From assembly GCA_964355015.1 (NCBI GenBank), contig CAYHCE010000008.1, positions 29,462-93,461 on the forward strand: 64,000 nucleotides of DNA, in the 5' to 3' direction. Every line of letters begins with the position of its first letter. The stretch's first letter is position 1. Source of the DNA: CAYHCE01 sp964355015 (GTDB lineage Bacteria > Cyanobacteriota > Cyanobacteriia > PCC-6307 > Cyanobiaceae). The position numbers were made by a program, and so were the translations under genes. The notes below the pieces were generated by a model that ran no database searches, was not told where the DNA came from, and worked only from the letters and a program-made list of their open reading frames with translations. Shown one piece after another: positions 34,598-43,794 of this stretch.

Positions 34598-35527
34598 TCA
34601 GTCGTAACCGAGCAGGTCGAAGATCTCGCGATCCTTGAGGGGCTCAGCTTCAAGAGGCTCGACCTCTTCCAGCATCCTCCTGGCCAGGTTGAGATACTCC
34701 TGCTGCACGGCCACCACTTCCGGGCTGTCATCCTCCATCTCGAAGATCGTGCACTTCTTGAGGCGGGAGCGGCGGATCGCATCCACGGTCTTGAAGTGGG
34801 CCATGGTGCGCAGGCCGGTGCGCTCATTGAACTTATCAATCTGATCGGTGTCTTCGGAGCGGTTGGCGATCACGCCGCCGAGTCGCACCTTGTAGTTCTT
34901 GGCCTTGGCATTGATCGCCTGCATGATCCGATTCATCGCGAAGATCGAATCGAAATCATTGGCTGTCACGATCAGGCAGTAATGTGCGTGCTGGAGCGGC
35001 GCTGCGAATCCACCACACACCACATCACCGAGAACGTCAAAGATCACCACGTCGGTGTCTTCGAGCAGATGGTGCTCCTTGAGCAGCTTCACGGTTTGGC
35101 CGGTTACATAGCCACCGCAGCCGGTACCGGCTGGAGGGCCGCCGGATTCCACACACATCACGCCATTGAAGCCCTCGAAGACGAAATCTTCGGCGCGGAG
35201 TTCCTCGGTATGGAAATCAACCGTTTCGAGGATATCGATCACCGTCGGCACCATCCGCTTGGTGAGCGTGAAGGTGCTGTCGTGCTTGGGGTCACAGCCG
35301 ATCTGCAGCACACGCTTGCCAAGTTTGGAAAAGGCTGCAGAAAGGTTGGAGGAGGTGGTGGATTTGCCGATGCCGCCCTTGCCGTAGACGGCGATCACCA
35401 GGGCACCTTCCTCAATGCGCATCGAAGCATCCTGATGCACCTGCAGGCTGCCTTCTCCGTCCTCCTGGTGGCGGCCGGGTGCCGTTGCCGGCTTGATCGT
35501 CTGCGTGGGCGGCAGAGTCGTGGTCAT
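34598..35527 (-). CDS. chlL: Dark-operative protochlorophyllide reductase iron protein ChlL
   Basis: A 309-residue NifH-like ATPase: Walker A YGKGGIGKSTTSSN, Fe4S4 ligands in VESGGPPAGTGCGGY and DVLGDVVCGGF. It transfers electrons, using ATP, to the ChlN-ChlB complex so protochlorophyllide is reduced without light. The N-terminal extension of about 40 residues, rich in T/P/Q, is less conserved. chlL, chlB and chlN are all minus strand, chlB-chlN overlapping by 10 bases while chlL stands 248 bases downstream of chlB. Confidence 0.97.
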   Translation of the reverse strand: MTTTLPPTQTIKPATAPGRHQEDGEGSLQVHQDASMRIEEGALVIAVYGKGGIGKSTTSSNLSAAFSKLGKRVLQIGCDPKHDSTFTLTKRMVPTVIDILETVDFHTEELRAEDFVFEGFNGVMCVESGGPPAGTGCGGYVTGQTVKLLKEHHLLEDTDVVIFDVLGDVVCGGFAAPLQHAHYCLIVTANDFDSIFAMNRIMQAINAKAKNYKVRLGGVIANRSEDTDQIDKFNERTGLRTMAHFKTVDAIRRSRLKKCTIFEMEDDSPEVVAVQQEYLNLARRMLEEVEPLEAEPLKDREIFDLLGYD

Positions 35528-35775
35528 GGATGAGACGTCCGTTGCCGAGTGGTCATCGGCAGTGCAGGTATCAAAGAGCAGCGGAGGGCGTCACTGTCGA
35601 GTCCTGGATAAACCGACACATCAGCGCAATCGGCATCAGGAAAACCACACCTAAGCCGGCGAATCGGCCCAATGCCGCCGCGAATCTAGACCCCGAAGAG
35701 CCCTGCCGGGATCAAGGGTTCAGCCATCCGCAGTAGAAATACTCAGACTTGCGAGAGTGTGAAGCCGAACACTGA

Positions 35776-37428
35776 TCAGCGGCTGAAGTGGGCCTTGGCC
35801 TCGTACAGAGTTTCGTCGGTGATTTCAGCTACGCCCCGTTCCTGGGCATAGGCTTCGGTGTTGCGCCGCACCTTCCCCCTCACGAAGAAGGGTATACGGG
35901 AAAGTTCTGCCTCGCCGGAGGCCGTCCAGCGCAGCGCCGCCCCCTCCGGCGTGGCCGACAACAGCGTGCAGTCGACCGACTCGGCAGCGACCGACTCGGC
36001 AGCGGCCGACTCGGCAGCGGCCGGCACAGCAGCGCCAGCGGGGGCCGCCACCGGGGTCTGGGGCGCCGTGGCACCTCCGAGATGGCTGGAATGGCCCTCC
36101 ACGAATTCGAAGTCGTGGCGGAACATGCCGATCAGGTGCTCCTCCAGGCCCATCATCAGCGGGTGCACCCAGGAGTCGAAGATCACGTTCGCTCCCTCCC
36201 AGCCCATCTGGGGGGCATAACGCGCCGGCACGTCCTGCACGTGCAGTGGAGCGCTGATCACGGCACAGGGAATGCCCAGCCGCTTGGCGCTGTGGCGTTC
36301 CATCTGGGTGCCGAGCACCAGCTCGGGAGCCGCGTCGGCCATCGCCTGCTCCACCTCGAGGTAGTTGTCGGAGATCAGAGCCTCGAGGCCTAACTCCTTG
36401 GCAGCGGCGCGCACTTCCCGGGCCTGTTCGCGGCTGTAGGTCCCGAGCCCCACCACGCTGAAGCCCAGTTCGCGCGAGGCGATCCGGGCGGCCGCGATGG
36501 CATGGGTGGCATCGGCGAAGATGAAGACCCGTTTGCCGGTGAGATAGGTGGAATCCACCGACTTCGAGTACCAGGGCAGCCGCGAGCGCTGATCCGCTTC
36601 GCTGAGCGACGGCGGCTCGAGACCGAGCAGAACGCAGAGCTCGCAGAGGAACTGGGAAGTGGCGCCGATGCCGATCGGCACCGTGCGCAGCACCGGGGTG
36701 CCGAAATTGCGCTCCAGCCAGCTGCAGAGGGGAGCGGCCACCTCCGGGTAGAGGCAGAGGTTGACGTCGGCCAGCGGTAACCGCAGCAGATCGGCCGGGC
36801 GGGCCCCCAGCGGCGCGACCACATTCACGTCGATGCCGTGTTCAGCCAGGAGGCCGCGCAGCTCCTTGACGTCGTCGCGGCAGCGGAAGCCCAGCAGGCT
36901 CGGGCCCAGCAGGTTCACCCGGGGCCGGCGACCCTCGTCCCGCCAGCGATCGGCTGCGGGCCTGGGGCTCCCCGGAGCGGGAATGCTGTCCTTGAGCAGG
37001 CCGCGGCAGAGCTGATAGAAGGTTTCGGCGGCGCCCCAGTTCTCCTTCTTCGAATAGGCGGGGAGCTCCAGGCTCACCACCGGTACCCCCAGCCCCATGC
37101 CGGCAGCGAGGGAGCCTGGCTGATCCTGGATCAGCTCCGCGGTGCAGCTCTCCCCCACGAGCAGAGCCTCCGGCCGAAACCGATCGACAGCCTGCTGGAT
37201 CGAGCGCTTCACCAGTTCGGCGGTATCACCCCCCAGATCCCGAGCCTGGAAGGTGGTGTAGGTGACCGGGGGACGGCGATCCCGCCGCTCGATCATCGTG
37301 AACAGCAGATCGGCGTAGGTGTCGCCCTGGGGGGCATGCAGCACGTAGTGGACCCCCTCCATCGAAGCGGCGATCCGCATGGCGCCCACATGGGGCGGGC
37401 CTTCATAGGTCCAGAGGGTCAGTTCCAT
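35776..37428 (-). CDS. chlB: Dark-operative protochlorophyllide reductase subunit ChlB
   Basis: A 550-residue NifK-like subunit starting MELTLWTYEGPPHVGAMRIA. It shares with ChlN the Fe4S4 NB-cluster and the substrate pocket; VGESCTAELIQDQPGS and TQMERHSAKRLGIPCAVI are conserved. The C-terminal PCP_red-like domain (residues about 505-550) has EAELSRIPFFVRG. Between core and C-domain lies a variable linker with tandem AAES repeats (DNA repeat at 35974-36018). The start overlaps the end of chlN by 10 bases, so translation is coupled. Confidence 0.97.
   Translation of the reverse strand: MELTLWTYEGPPHVGAMRIAASMEGVHYVLHAPQGDTYADLLFTMIERRDRRPPVTYTTFQARDLGGDTAELVKRSIQQAVDRFRPEALLVGESCTAELIQDQPGSLAAGMGLGVPVVSLELPAYSKKENWGAAETFYQLCRGLLKDSIPAPGSPRPAADRWRDEGRRPRVNLLGPSLLGFRCRDDVKELRGLLAEHGIDVNVVAPLGARPADLLRLPLADVNLCLYPEVAAPLCSWLERNFGTPVLRTVPIGIGATSQFLCELCVLLGLEPPSLSEADQRSRLPWYSKSVDSTYLTGKRVFIFADATHAIAAARIASRELGFSVVGLGTYSREQAREVRAAAKELGLEALISDNYLEVEQAMADAAPELVLGTQMERHSAKRLGIPCAVISAPLHVQDVPARYAPQMGWEGANVIFDSWVHPLMMGLEEHLIGMFRHDFEFVEGHSSHLGGATAPQTPVAAPAGAAVPAAAESAAAESVAAESVDCTLLSATPEGAALRWTASGEAELSRIPFFVRGKVRRNTEAYAQERGVAEITDETLYEAKAHFSR
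35974..36018. repeat. Three 15-base tandem repeats in chlB
   Basis: Units at 35974-35988, 35989-36003 and 36004-36018 are identical except one base (GACCGACTCGGCAGC, then GGCCGACTCGGCAGC). They keep the frame and encode AAES(V/A) in the linker before the C-terminal domain of ChlB. Such an in-frame minisatellite can vary in copy number between strains. Confidence 0.85.
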
Positions 37429-38672
37429 TGCAGCAGCTCGCGGCGATTCAGGGGACGGGCGAACAGTTCGGCCAGATCGGCGGCCTGGTCACAGCCATGG
37501 ATGGGGCTGAACACCAGCTCGATCGACCATTTGGTGGCAAAGCCTTCGGCCTCGAGGGGATTGGCCAGGCCCATGCCGCAGACCACCAGATCAGGGCGCG
37601 TGGCCCGCACCCGCTCCAGCTGACGCTCCACATCCTGCCCCTCGCTGAGCTGGGTGCCCTCCGGCAGCAGCAGCAGCTCTTCCGCCATCAGCTGACGGTC
37701 GAGGTAGGGGGTGCCCACCTCCACCAGCACCATGCCGCATTCGCGGCTCAGGAAGCGGGCCAGGGGAATCTCCAACTGGGAGTCGGGCAGCAGGAACAGG
37801 CGCTTGCCTTCGAGCCGTCGCCGGAACGGAGCCAGGCTACGCCGGCCCCGTTCAGCCAGCGGGTGGAGCACCTCGTCCACCCGGGCGGAATCGATGCCGA
37901 AGGCGGACGCCGCCGCCGCCATCCAGGCACAGCTGCCCTCCACACCGAGCGGGTAGGGAGCGGCGATGCGCTGGGCACCGCGGCGTTCAAGCGCCCGGGC
38001 CGTGTCGCCCACGAAGGGCTGGGTCAGCAGGAGGCGGGTGCCTCGCCCCACGGGAGGCAGCTCGGTGGACTGGCGGGGAGGCAGGCTGCGGACCGTTTCG
38101 ATCCCCATCCGCTCGAACAGGGAGAGAAAGCGCTCCTCGACGCCGTCGGCCAGGGTGCCCACCAGCAGCAACTGGGCTTCGTCGCTGGCCGGCAGCAGGG
38201 GAACCAGGGCCGTCAGCGCCCCATCCTCTCCCTGGGTGAAGGTGGTCTCGATGCCACTACCGGAGTAGTTCACCACCCGTACCCGGCCCTGCATGCGGGT
38301 GTTGATCCGCTCGGCCGCCTTGGCCAGATCGAGCTTGATCACCTCCGAGGGGCAGGAGCCCACGAGAAAGAGGGTGCGGATCTCCGGGCGCCGGGCCAGC
38401 AGGTCGCCCACGACCCGGTCGAGCTCCTCGTTGGCATCGGCCAGGCCGGCGAGATCGCGCTCGCCGAGGATCGCAGTGCCGAAGCGGGGTTCGGCAAAGA
38501 TCATCACCCCCGCCGCTGACTGGATCAGGTGGGCGCAGGTCCGGGAGCCCACCACCAGGAAGAAGGCATCGGGCATGCGGCGATGCAGCCAGACGATCGA
38601 GGTGAGGCCACAGAACACCTCCCGCTGGCCGCTTTCTCGCAGCACGGGCGGCAGGGTGGGCGTCAGGGCCAT
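37419..38672 (-). CDS. chlN: Dark-operative protochlorophyllide reductase subunit ChlN
   Basis: A 417-residue NifD-like subunit. Conserved blocks: REVFCGLTSIVWLHRRMPDA (first cluster cysteine), FLVVGSRTCAHLIQSAAGVM, LVGSCPSEVIKLDL and NYSGSGIETTFTQGEDGA. Together with ChlB it forms the catalytic heterotetramer. The frame also runs to a GTG at 38696, eight residues longer; the ATG at 38672 was taken, without a strong Shine-Dalgarno at either. It is first in the chlN-chlB pair and divergent from the carboxysome genes. Confidence 0.95.
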   Translation of the reverse strand: MALTPTLPPVLRESGQREVFCGLTSIVWLHRRMPDAFFLVVGSRTCAHLIQSAAGVMIFAEPRFGTAILGERDLAGLADANEELDRVVGDLLARRPEIRTLFLVGSCPSEVIKLDLAKAAERINTRMQGRVRVVNYSGSGIETTFTQGEDGALTALVPLLPASDEAQLLLVGTLADGVEERFLSLFERMGIETVRSLPPRQSTELPPVGRGTRLLLTQPFVGDTARALERRGAQRIAAPYPLGVEGSCAWMAAAASAFGIDSARVDEVLHPLAERGRRSLAPFRRRLEGKRLFLLPDSQLEIPLARFLSRECGMVLVEVGTPYLDRQLMAEELLLLPEGTQLSEGQDVERQLERVRATRPDLVVCGMGLANPLEAEGFATKWSIELVFSPIHGCDQAADLAELFARPLNRRELLQWN

Positions 38673-38990
38673 GGGCGGGAACCGGTGATCGAACACGGAT
38701 TAGCCAATGGAACGACGCCGAGCGGCGTCCGTTGACAACTCTTCGGGAAAGGCACACCGCGACCGCGGAACGGGGACGGAAACCGGATTCCGAGAGCCGA
38801 TTCCGCAGGGTCGGGGGGCGGCTGCGGGCTCTTTCGTTACAGGGCTTAACGTTTCTCAGGAAGCGATGAGCAAGGCTTATGGCCATCCCCAAGGACCGTG
38901 ATGGGCCAATGCCCCCAAACCGCTTGACGGGGGGGTATGGCGCCGAGCATGGTCCTAGGCGAACCTCCCCCAACCTTTCAGGAGTAGGCA
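38673..38990. promoter_or_regulatory. Divergent regulatory region between chlN and csoS1
   Basis: 318 bases upstream of the carboxysome locus. A -35-like TTGACG lies at 38924-38929; no convincing -10 follows at the usual distance by eye. A ribosome-binding site GGAG at 38981-38984 precedes csoS1. No open frame of protein type is seen here; in marine picocyanobacteria other genes, such as csoS1D, can occupy this position. This is the likely place of control for both the chl and cso genes. Confidence 0.5.
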
Positions 38991-39302
38991 ATGGCGAATG
39001 AAACCATGGGCATCGCCCTCGGCATGATCGAGACCCGCGGCCTGGTGCCCGCGATCGAGGCTGCCGACGCCATGACCAAAGCCGCCGAAGTGCGCCTGAT
39101 CGGCCGCGAGTTCGTCGGTGGTGGCTACGTGACCGTTCTGGTCCGCGGCGAAACCGGTGCCGTGAACGCCGCCGTGCGTGCCGGTGCTGATGCCTGTGAG
39201 CGTGTGGGCGACGGCCTGGTGGCTGCCCACATCATCGCCCGCCCCCACCGCGAGGTCGAGCCGGCCCTCAACAGCAGCTTCGGTCTGGGCTCCAAAGACT
39301 GA
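38991..39302 (+). CDS. csoS1: Carboxysome shell hexamer protein CsoS1
   Basis: A 103-residue BMC-domain protein, the main tile of the alpha-carboxysome shell. GIALGMIETRGLVPAIEAAD and the pore-side REFVGGGYVTVLVRGE are typical; hexamers form pores for bicarbonate and RuBP/3-PGA. It is the first gene of the cso locus and begins with ATG after GGAGTAGGCA. Product level should be much higher than that of the following genes. Confidence 0.97.
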   Translation: MANETMGIALGMIETRGLVPAIEAADAMTKAAEVRLIGREFVGGGYVTVLVRGETGAVNAAVRAGADACERVGDGLVAAHIIARPHREVEPALNSSFGLGSKD

Positions 39303-39372
39303 GCTCTGAAGCGCACCTGAGGGAGCGCATCGATCTCATCTTTCCCACCCGACCCAAACGGAGATTATCCCC

Positions 39373-40785
39373 ATGAGCAAGAAGTACGACGCTGGGGTCA
39401 AGGAGTACAGGGACACCTACTGGACTCCCGACTACATTCCCCTCGACACCGACCTGCTGGCCTGTTTCAAGGTCACCGGCCAGGAAGGCGTGCCCAAGGA
39501 AGAGGTGGCTGCTGCCGTGGCCGCCGAATCTTCCACCGGCACCTGGTCCACCGTGTGGTCCGAGCTCCTCACCGATCTCGACTTCTACAAGGGACGCTGC
39601 TACCGCATCGAAGACGTTCCTGGCGACAAGGAATCCTTCTATGCCTTCATCGCCTACCCCCTCGATCTGTTCGAGGAAGGTTCGATCACCAACGTGCTCA
39701 CCTCGCTGGTGGGCAACGTGTTCGGCTTCAAGGCCCTGCGGCACCTCCGCCTGGAAGACATCCGCTTCCCGATGGCCTTCATCAAGACCTGCCCCGGCCC
39801 GCCCAACGGCATCGCTGTCGAACGCGACCGGATGAGCAAGTACGGCCGTCCGCTGCTGGGCTGCACGATCAAGCCGAAGCTCGGCCTCTCCGGCAAGAAC
39901 TACGGCCGGGTGGTGTACGAATGCCTCCGCGGTGGTCTCGACTTCACCAAGGACGACGAGAACATCAACTCCCAGCCCTTCCAGCGCTGGCAGAACCGCT
40001 TCGAGTTCGTGGCCGAAGCCGTGCAGATGGCCCAGGAGGAAACCGGCGAGAAGAAGGGGCACTACCTCAACTGCACCGCCGCCACTCCCGAGGAGATGTA
40101 TGAGCGGGCCGAGTTCGCCAAGGAACTTGGGCAGCCCATCATCATGCACGACTACATCACAGGTGGCTTCACCGCCAATACCGGCCTGTCGAAGTGGTGC
40201 CGCAAGAACGGGATGTTGCTCCACATCCACCGTGCCATGCACGCGGTGATCGACCGCCACCCCAAGCACGGCATCCACTTCCGCGTGCTGGCCAAGTGCC
40301 TGCGCCTCTCCGGTGGTGACCAGCTCCACACCGGCACGGTGGTGGGCAAGCTGGAGGGCGATCGTCAGACCACCCTGGGCTTCATCGACCAGTTGCGCGA
40401 ATCCTTCATCCCTGAAGACCGCAGCCGCGGCAACTTCTTCGACCAGGACTGGGGTTCGATGCCCGGCGTGTTCGCCGTTGCCTCCGGTGGCATCCACGTG
40501 TGGCACATGCCCGCACTCGTGGCGATCTTCGGCGACGATTCCGTGCTCCAGTTCGGTGGTGGCACCCACGGTCACCCCTGGGGTTCCGCCGCCGGTGCCG
40601 CCGCCAACCGCGTCGCCCTGGAAGCCTGCGTCAAGGCCCGCAATGCCGGTCGTGAGATCGAGAAGGAAAGCCGCGACATCCTGCTGGAAGCCGCGAAGCA
40701 CAGCCCCGAGCTGGCCATCGCTCTTGAGACCTGGAAGGAGATCAAGTTCGAGTTCGACACCGTCGACAAGCTCGACGTCGGCTGA
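39373..40785 (+). CDS. cbbL: RuBisCO large subunit, form IA
   Basis: A 470-residue subunit that carboxylates RuBP inside the carboxysome. Catalytic segments are visible: GRPLLGCTIKPKLGLSGKNY, GLDFTKDDENINSQPF (the carbamylated lysine), GGIHVWHMPAL and FGGGTHGHPWG. The N-terminus MSKKYDAGVKEYRDTYWTPD is of the form IA (proteobacterial/alpha-cyanobacterial) type. It ends with VDKLDVG, without the longer tail that red-type enzymes offer to the CbbX activase. Confidence 0.98.
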   Translation: MSKKYDAGVKEYRDTYWTPDYIPLDTDLLACFKVTGQEGVPKEEVAAAVAAESSTGTWSTVWSELLTDLDFYKGRCYRIEDVPGDKESFYAFIAYPLDLFEEGSITNVLTSLVGNVFGFKALRHLRLEDIRFPMAFIKTCPGPPNGIAVERDRMSKYGRPLLGCTIKPKLGLSGKNYGRVVYECLRGGLDFTKDDENINSQPFQRWQNRFEFVAEAVQMAQEETGEKKGHYLNCTAATPEEMYERAEFAKELGQPIIMHDYITGGFTANTGLSKWCRKNGMLLHIHRAMHAVIDRHPKHGIHFRVLAKCLRLSGGDQLHTGTVVGKLEGDRQTTLGFIDQLRESFIPEDRSRGNFFDQDWGSMPGVFAVASGGIHVWHMPALVAIFGDDSVLQFGGGTHGHPWGSAAGAAANRVALEACVKARNAGREIEKESRDILLEAAKHSPELAIALETWKEIKFEFDTVDKLDVG

Positions 40786-40829
40786 TCACCTGATCCTCGA
40801 AAGTTCATTCCCATCCATCAAGAAGCGCC

Positions 40830-41171
40830 ATGCCCTTCAAGAGCACCGTGGGTGACTATCAAACAGTCGCCACCCTGGAGACCTTCGGCTTCCTCCCGCC
40901 GATGTCCCAGGACGAGATCTACGACCAAATTGCCTACATCATCGCCCAGGGGTGGAGCCCTGTGGTCGAACACGTCCACCCCAGCCGTTCGATGGCGACC
41001 TATTGGTCGTACTGGAAGCTGCCCTTCTTCGGTGAGAAGGATCTGGGTGTGATCGTCAGCGAGCTGGAGGCGTGCCACCGCGCCTACCCGGATCACCATG
41101 TCCGGCTGGTGGGGTACGACGCCTACACCCAAAGCGCCGGGACCTGCTTCGTCGTTTTCGAAGCGCGCTGA
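40830..41171 (+). CDS. cbbS: RuBisCO small subunit, form IA
   Basis: A 113-residue subunit with the opening TVGDYQTVATLETFGFLPPM and E-H-V-H-P-S-R, S-Y-W-K-L-P-F-F-G, typical of the small subunit; eight copies cap the L8 core. CsoS2 N-terminal repeats bind at the L-S interface. It lies 44 bases after cbbL and is followed by a strong hairpin before csoS2. Confidence 0.97.
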   Translation: MPFKSTVGDYQTVATLETFGFLPPMSQDEIYDQIAYIIAQGWSPVVEHVHPSRSMATYWSYWKLPFFGEKDLGVIVSELEACHRAYPDHHVRLVGYDAYTQSAGTCFVVFEAR

Positions 41172-41177
41172 TGCCCT

Positions 41178-41205
41178 GGTGGTCCCGGTTTCAGCCGGGA
41201 CCACC
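41178..41205 (+). terminator. Perfect 11-bp hairpin between cbbS and csoS2
   Basis: GGTGGTCCCGG (41178-41188) pairs perfectly with CCGGGACCACC (41195-41205) across a six-base TTTCAG loop, starting 6 bases after the cbbS stop and followed by a pyrimidine-rich stretch (CTTCTCATTTCTTCTTTG). Because csoS2 is read on in the same direction, it is more likely a partial terminator, 3' RNA stabiliser or processing site that sets the high RuBisCO to scaffold ratio than a full stop. Roles are inference. Confidence 0.8.
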
Positions 41206-41358
41206 CTTCTCATTTCTTCTTTGCAACGGACAGGGCAGCAGATCTTGCTTGCCAAGGCACTTGCCCAAGCACTCTGAGGTCAGGACATTCCCTCCGACTC
41301 CAGTGATCCTGCGGCCCTCACGTTGCTTCTTTTCAGGTTGTTTCTTTACCGGGCGGAC

Positions 41359-43794
41359 ATGGCAACTCAATCCAGTCGCGAAGCGGCCCTTGCGCGCCGG
41401 ATGGCGCTTTCCAAGGCCGGCAAGACGGCAGAGAAGCGGTATGCCAACGGTGCCGATCGGGTACGCAGCGCCAGCGAGGCGCGCCCGAGCCGCTCCACGA
41501 CCTCCGTGGCAGCCGTGATCGCCGCAGCAGAGCCGTCGAAGCCGTCTGTGGCGGTCCGAGCTTCCGCCCGCAGCCAGTCCCTGTTCGGTTCCGACGCAGG
41601 CGGCTCCAGCACCCCACGCAACGTCAGCCGGTCGGCGATCGCCAACCCCAGCCGTGAGCTGGTGCTGGCCCGCCGCGAAGCCCTCAGCAAGCGGGGCAAG
41701 CGGGCCGATACCAGCCGTGATCGAACCCGCAGCGCCGACATGATTCCGAGCGCCGCCCCAACCGCTGCCGTTGCCGCTGCTCCCTGCAAGTGCCAGGAGA
41801 AGACCGGCCGCAGCTCCAGCCCCCGGAGCCACGAGGCCAGCAGCCTTCCCTCCCTCTCCCTGGCTGGCAGCCCCGCCGGGTCCGATCGCCGCAGCCAGCC
41901 CAACCGGGCGACCGCCAAGCGTTCCGCCCAGTTCAATCCCAGCCGCGCCATCGTCATGGCCCGCCGGGAAGCCCTCTCCAAACGGGGCAAATCCGCCAGC
42001 AACGGCAGCTCCAGCGGCACCGCTGCGGTGGTGCGGCAGTCGAATCCGGACATCAGCAGCCGTGAGCTGGCCCAGCGCATCCGTGATCTCAAGAGCAAGA
42101 ACGGCGCCGGTGCCGTGACCCGCAGCACCGGTGGCACCCGCCCCACCGGCCCTCGCCGCGGCAACAACAGAGTGGCCGGTGCGCAGGATGCGACCTGGAA
42201 GGTGGGCGCCAGCGAAACCGTTCGCGGCCAGGTGGTCACCGGCACCCAGGCCAACCGCTCCGAGAAGACCACAGGCAACGAGGCCAGCACCTGCCGGCCG
42301 ATCACCGGCACGGAGTACATGGGTGCCGAGATCTTCCGCGCCTTCTGCCAGAGCGATCCCCAGCCACTGCAGCCCGCCAAGGTGCGCGTCACCGCCACCA
42401 GCCACGGCAACCGGGTCACCGGCAACGAAGTCGGTCGCTCCGAGAAGGTGACAGGCGACGAGCCAGGTACCTGCAAGAACGTCACCGGCACCGAGTACAT
42501 CTCCGCCAACCAGGCGGCCGCCTACTGCGGCAGCTCCACCCCCACCCCTCGCAAGGTGGGTGTCAGCCAGACCCTGGGCGGTCGCCCCGTCTCCGGCGTG
42601 ATGGTCGGCCGCTCCGAGAAGGTCACCGGTGATGAGCACGGTGCCGGCATTCAGACCACCGGCACGCAGTATGTCGGCGCCGATTCGATCGTGACCCCTG
42701 GCCACGCCCCCTCCAAGGTGGGTGCCGTGCACACCCTGCGCGGCACCGGCATCACCGGCACGCTGGTGGGCCGCAGCGAGAAGGTCACCGGCAACGAGCC
42801 CGGCACCTGCCGCCGGGTCACCGGTGACGAATACATCGGCGGCCAGCAGTACGACCGCTTCTGCGGCGGTCGGCCCGAGCCCGAAGCCCCCAAGGTCGGC
42901 TTCAGCCTCACCAACAAGCAGCTGGTGGTCTCCGGCACCAGCACCGGCCGCTCCTCGAAGGTCACCGGCGACGAACCCGGCACCTGCAAGGCCGTCACCG
43001 GCACCCCCTATGCCGGCCTTGAACAGGCCGGTGAGTGGTGCGCCCCCGAGGCCGTGCGCGGCATCCGCCAGCGAACACCGGCCCGGGCCGGCACACCCGG
43101 CCCACGGCTGAGTGGCCTTCAGCCTGGCATCGGCGGCGTCATGACGGGCGCCGGCAAGGGAGCCTGCGAACCTGTTTCCGGCACCCCCTATGTGGGCGTC
43201 GACCAGTACAACGAGGCCTGCGGCGCCGCCCAGGGCCACGACGCCGATTTCCCGCAGCCGCTGGACACTCAGCCCTGGCAGCAGTTCAGCGTCCAGTCCC
43301 CGGCACGGGCGGCCCACCAGCAACGCGAACGGGGCGGCGGCGTCACCGGCACCCGCTACGAAACCAGCGCGAAGATCACCGGCCCTTTTGACCTGGCCGG
43401 TGGCAAGGTCACCGGCACCGAACAATTCCGCTTCGACCGCCGCACGGAGCTGCCCGCCGCGCCGGTACGTCCCATGGGTGCCCTGGCCGCGCAGCACGCC
43501 CCGGTGAGCGTCGACGAAGACGCCAGGCCCACCAGTCGCGTCACCGGTGAAGGCATCTCCGCCGGCCTGAAGATCACTGGCGACGACTGGGATCGTGGCA
43601 AGCGCGTCACCGGAACCGAAGGGGTATCGGCCCGCCGCCGCAACCCCACCCGTACCGGCCCGATGCCCGCCATGGCCGGTCTGCAGCCGAAGCGGAACGA
43701 CGAGGTGATGCAACCCATCAGCCGGGTCACCGGTTCCAGCGGCAATACCGACAAGGGCTCGCTGATCACCGTCTCCGGCGGTGCCCGCGGTTGA
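41359..43794 (+). CDS. csoS2: Carboxysome assembly scaffold CsoS2
   Basis: An 811-residue disordered scaffold that links RuBisCO to the shell. Four N-terminal repeats that bind RuBisCO (core A-R-R-x-A-L-S-K-x-G-K) lie at about residues 6-24, 96-115, 193-212 and 233-249. A middle region (about 281-620) has six repeats of the form V-x-G-x-x-x-x-R-S-x-K-V-T-G-x-E-x-G-T-C...V-T-G-x-x-Y; repeat 3 lacks both cysteines. The C-terminal part (VTGTRYETSAKITGPF, then SRVTGEGI) attaches to the shell. A longer frame to 41323 has no conserved residues. Confidence 0.95.
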   Translation: MATQSSREAALARRMALSKAGKTAEKRYANGADRVRSASEARPSRSTTSVAAVIAAAEPSKPSVAVRASARSQSLFGSDAGGSSTPRNVSRSAIANPSRELVLARREALSKRGKRADTSRDRTRSADMIPSAAPTAAVAAAPCKCQEKTGRSSSPRSHEASSLPSLSLAGSPAGSDRRSQPNRATAKRSAQFNPSRAIVMARREALSKRGKSASNGSSSGTAAVVRQSNPDISSRELAQRIRDLKSKNGAGAVTRSTGGTRPTGPRRGNNRVAGAQDATWKVGASETVRGQVVTGTQANRSEKTTGNEASTCRPITGTEYMGAEIFRAFCQSDPQPLQPAKVRVTATSHGNRVTGNEVGRSEKVTGDEPGTCKNVTGTEYISANQAAAYCGSSTPTPRKVGVSQTLGGRPVSGVMVGRSEKVTGDEHGAGIQTTGTQYVGADSIVTPGHAPSKVGAVHTLRGTGITGTLVGRSEKVTGNEPGTCRRVTGDEYIGGQQYDRFCGGRPEPEAPKVGFSLTNKQLVVSGTSTGRSSKVTGDEPGTCKAVTGTPYAGLEQAGEWCAPEAVRGIRQRTPARAGTPGPRLSGLQPGIGGVMTGAGKGACEPVSGTPYVGVDQYNEACGAAQGHDADFPQPLDTQPWQQFSVQSPARAAHQQRERGGGVTGTRYETSAKITGPFDLAGGKVTGTEQFRFDRRTELPAAPVRPMGALAAQHAPVSVDEDARPTSRVTGEGISAGLKITGDDWDRGKRVTGTEGVSARRRNPTRTGPMPAMAGLQPKRNDEVMQPISRVTGSSGNTDKGSLITVSGGARG

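Noticed and set aside
41191..43713. 840-residue open frame antisense to csoS2
   Set aside because: It mirrors the repeats of csoS2; such long antisense frames are common in GC-rich repeat genes. No family motif, and csoS2 is certain on the plus strand.
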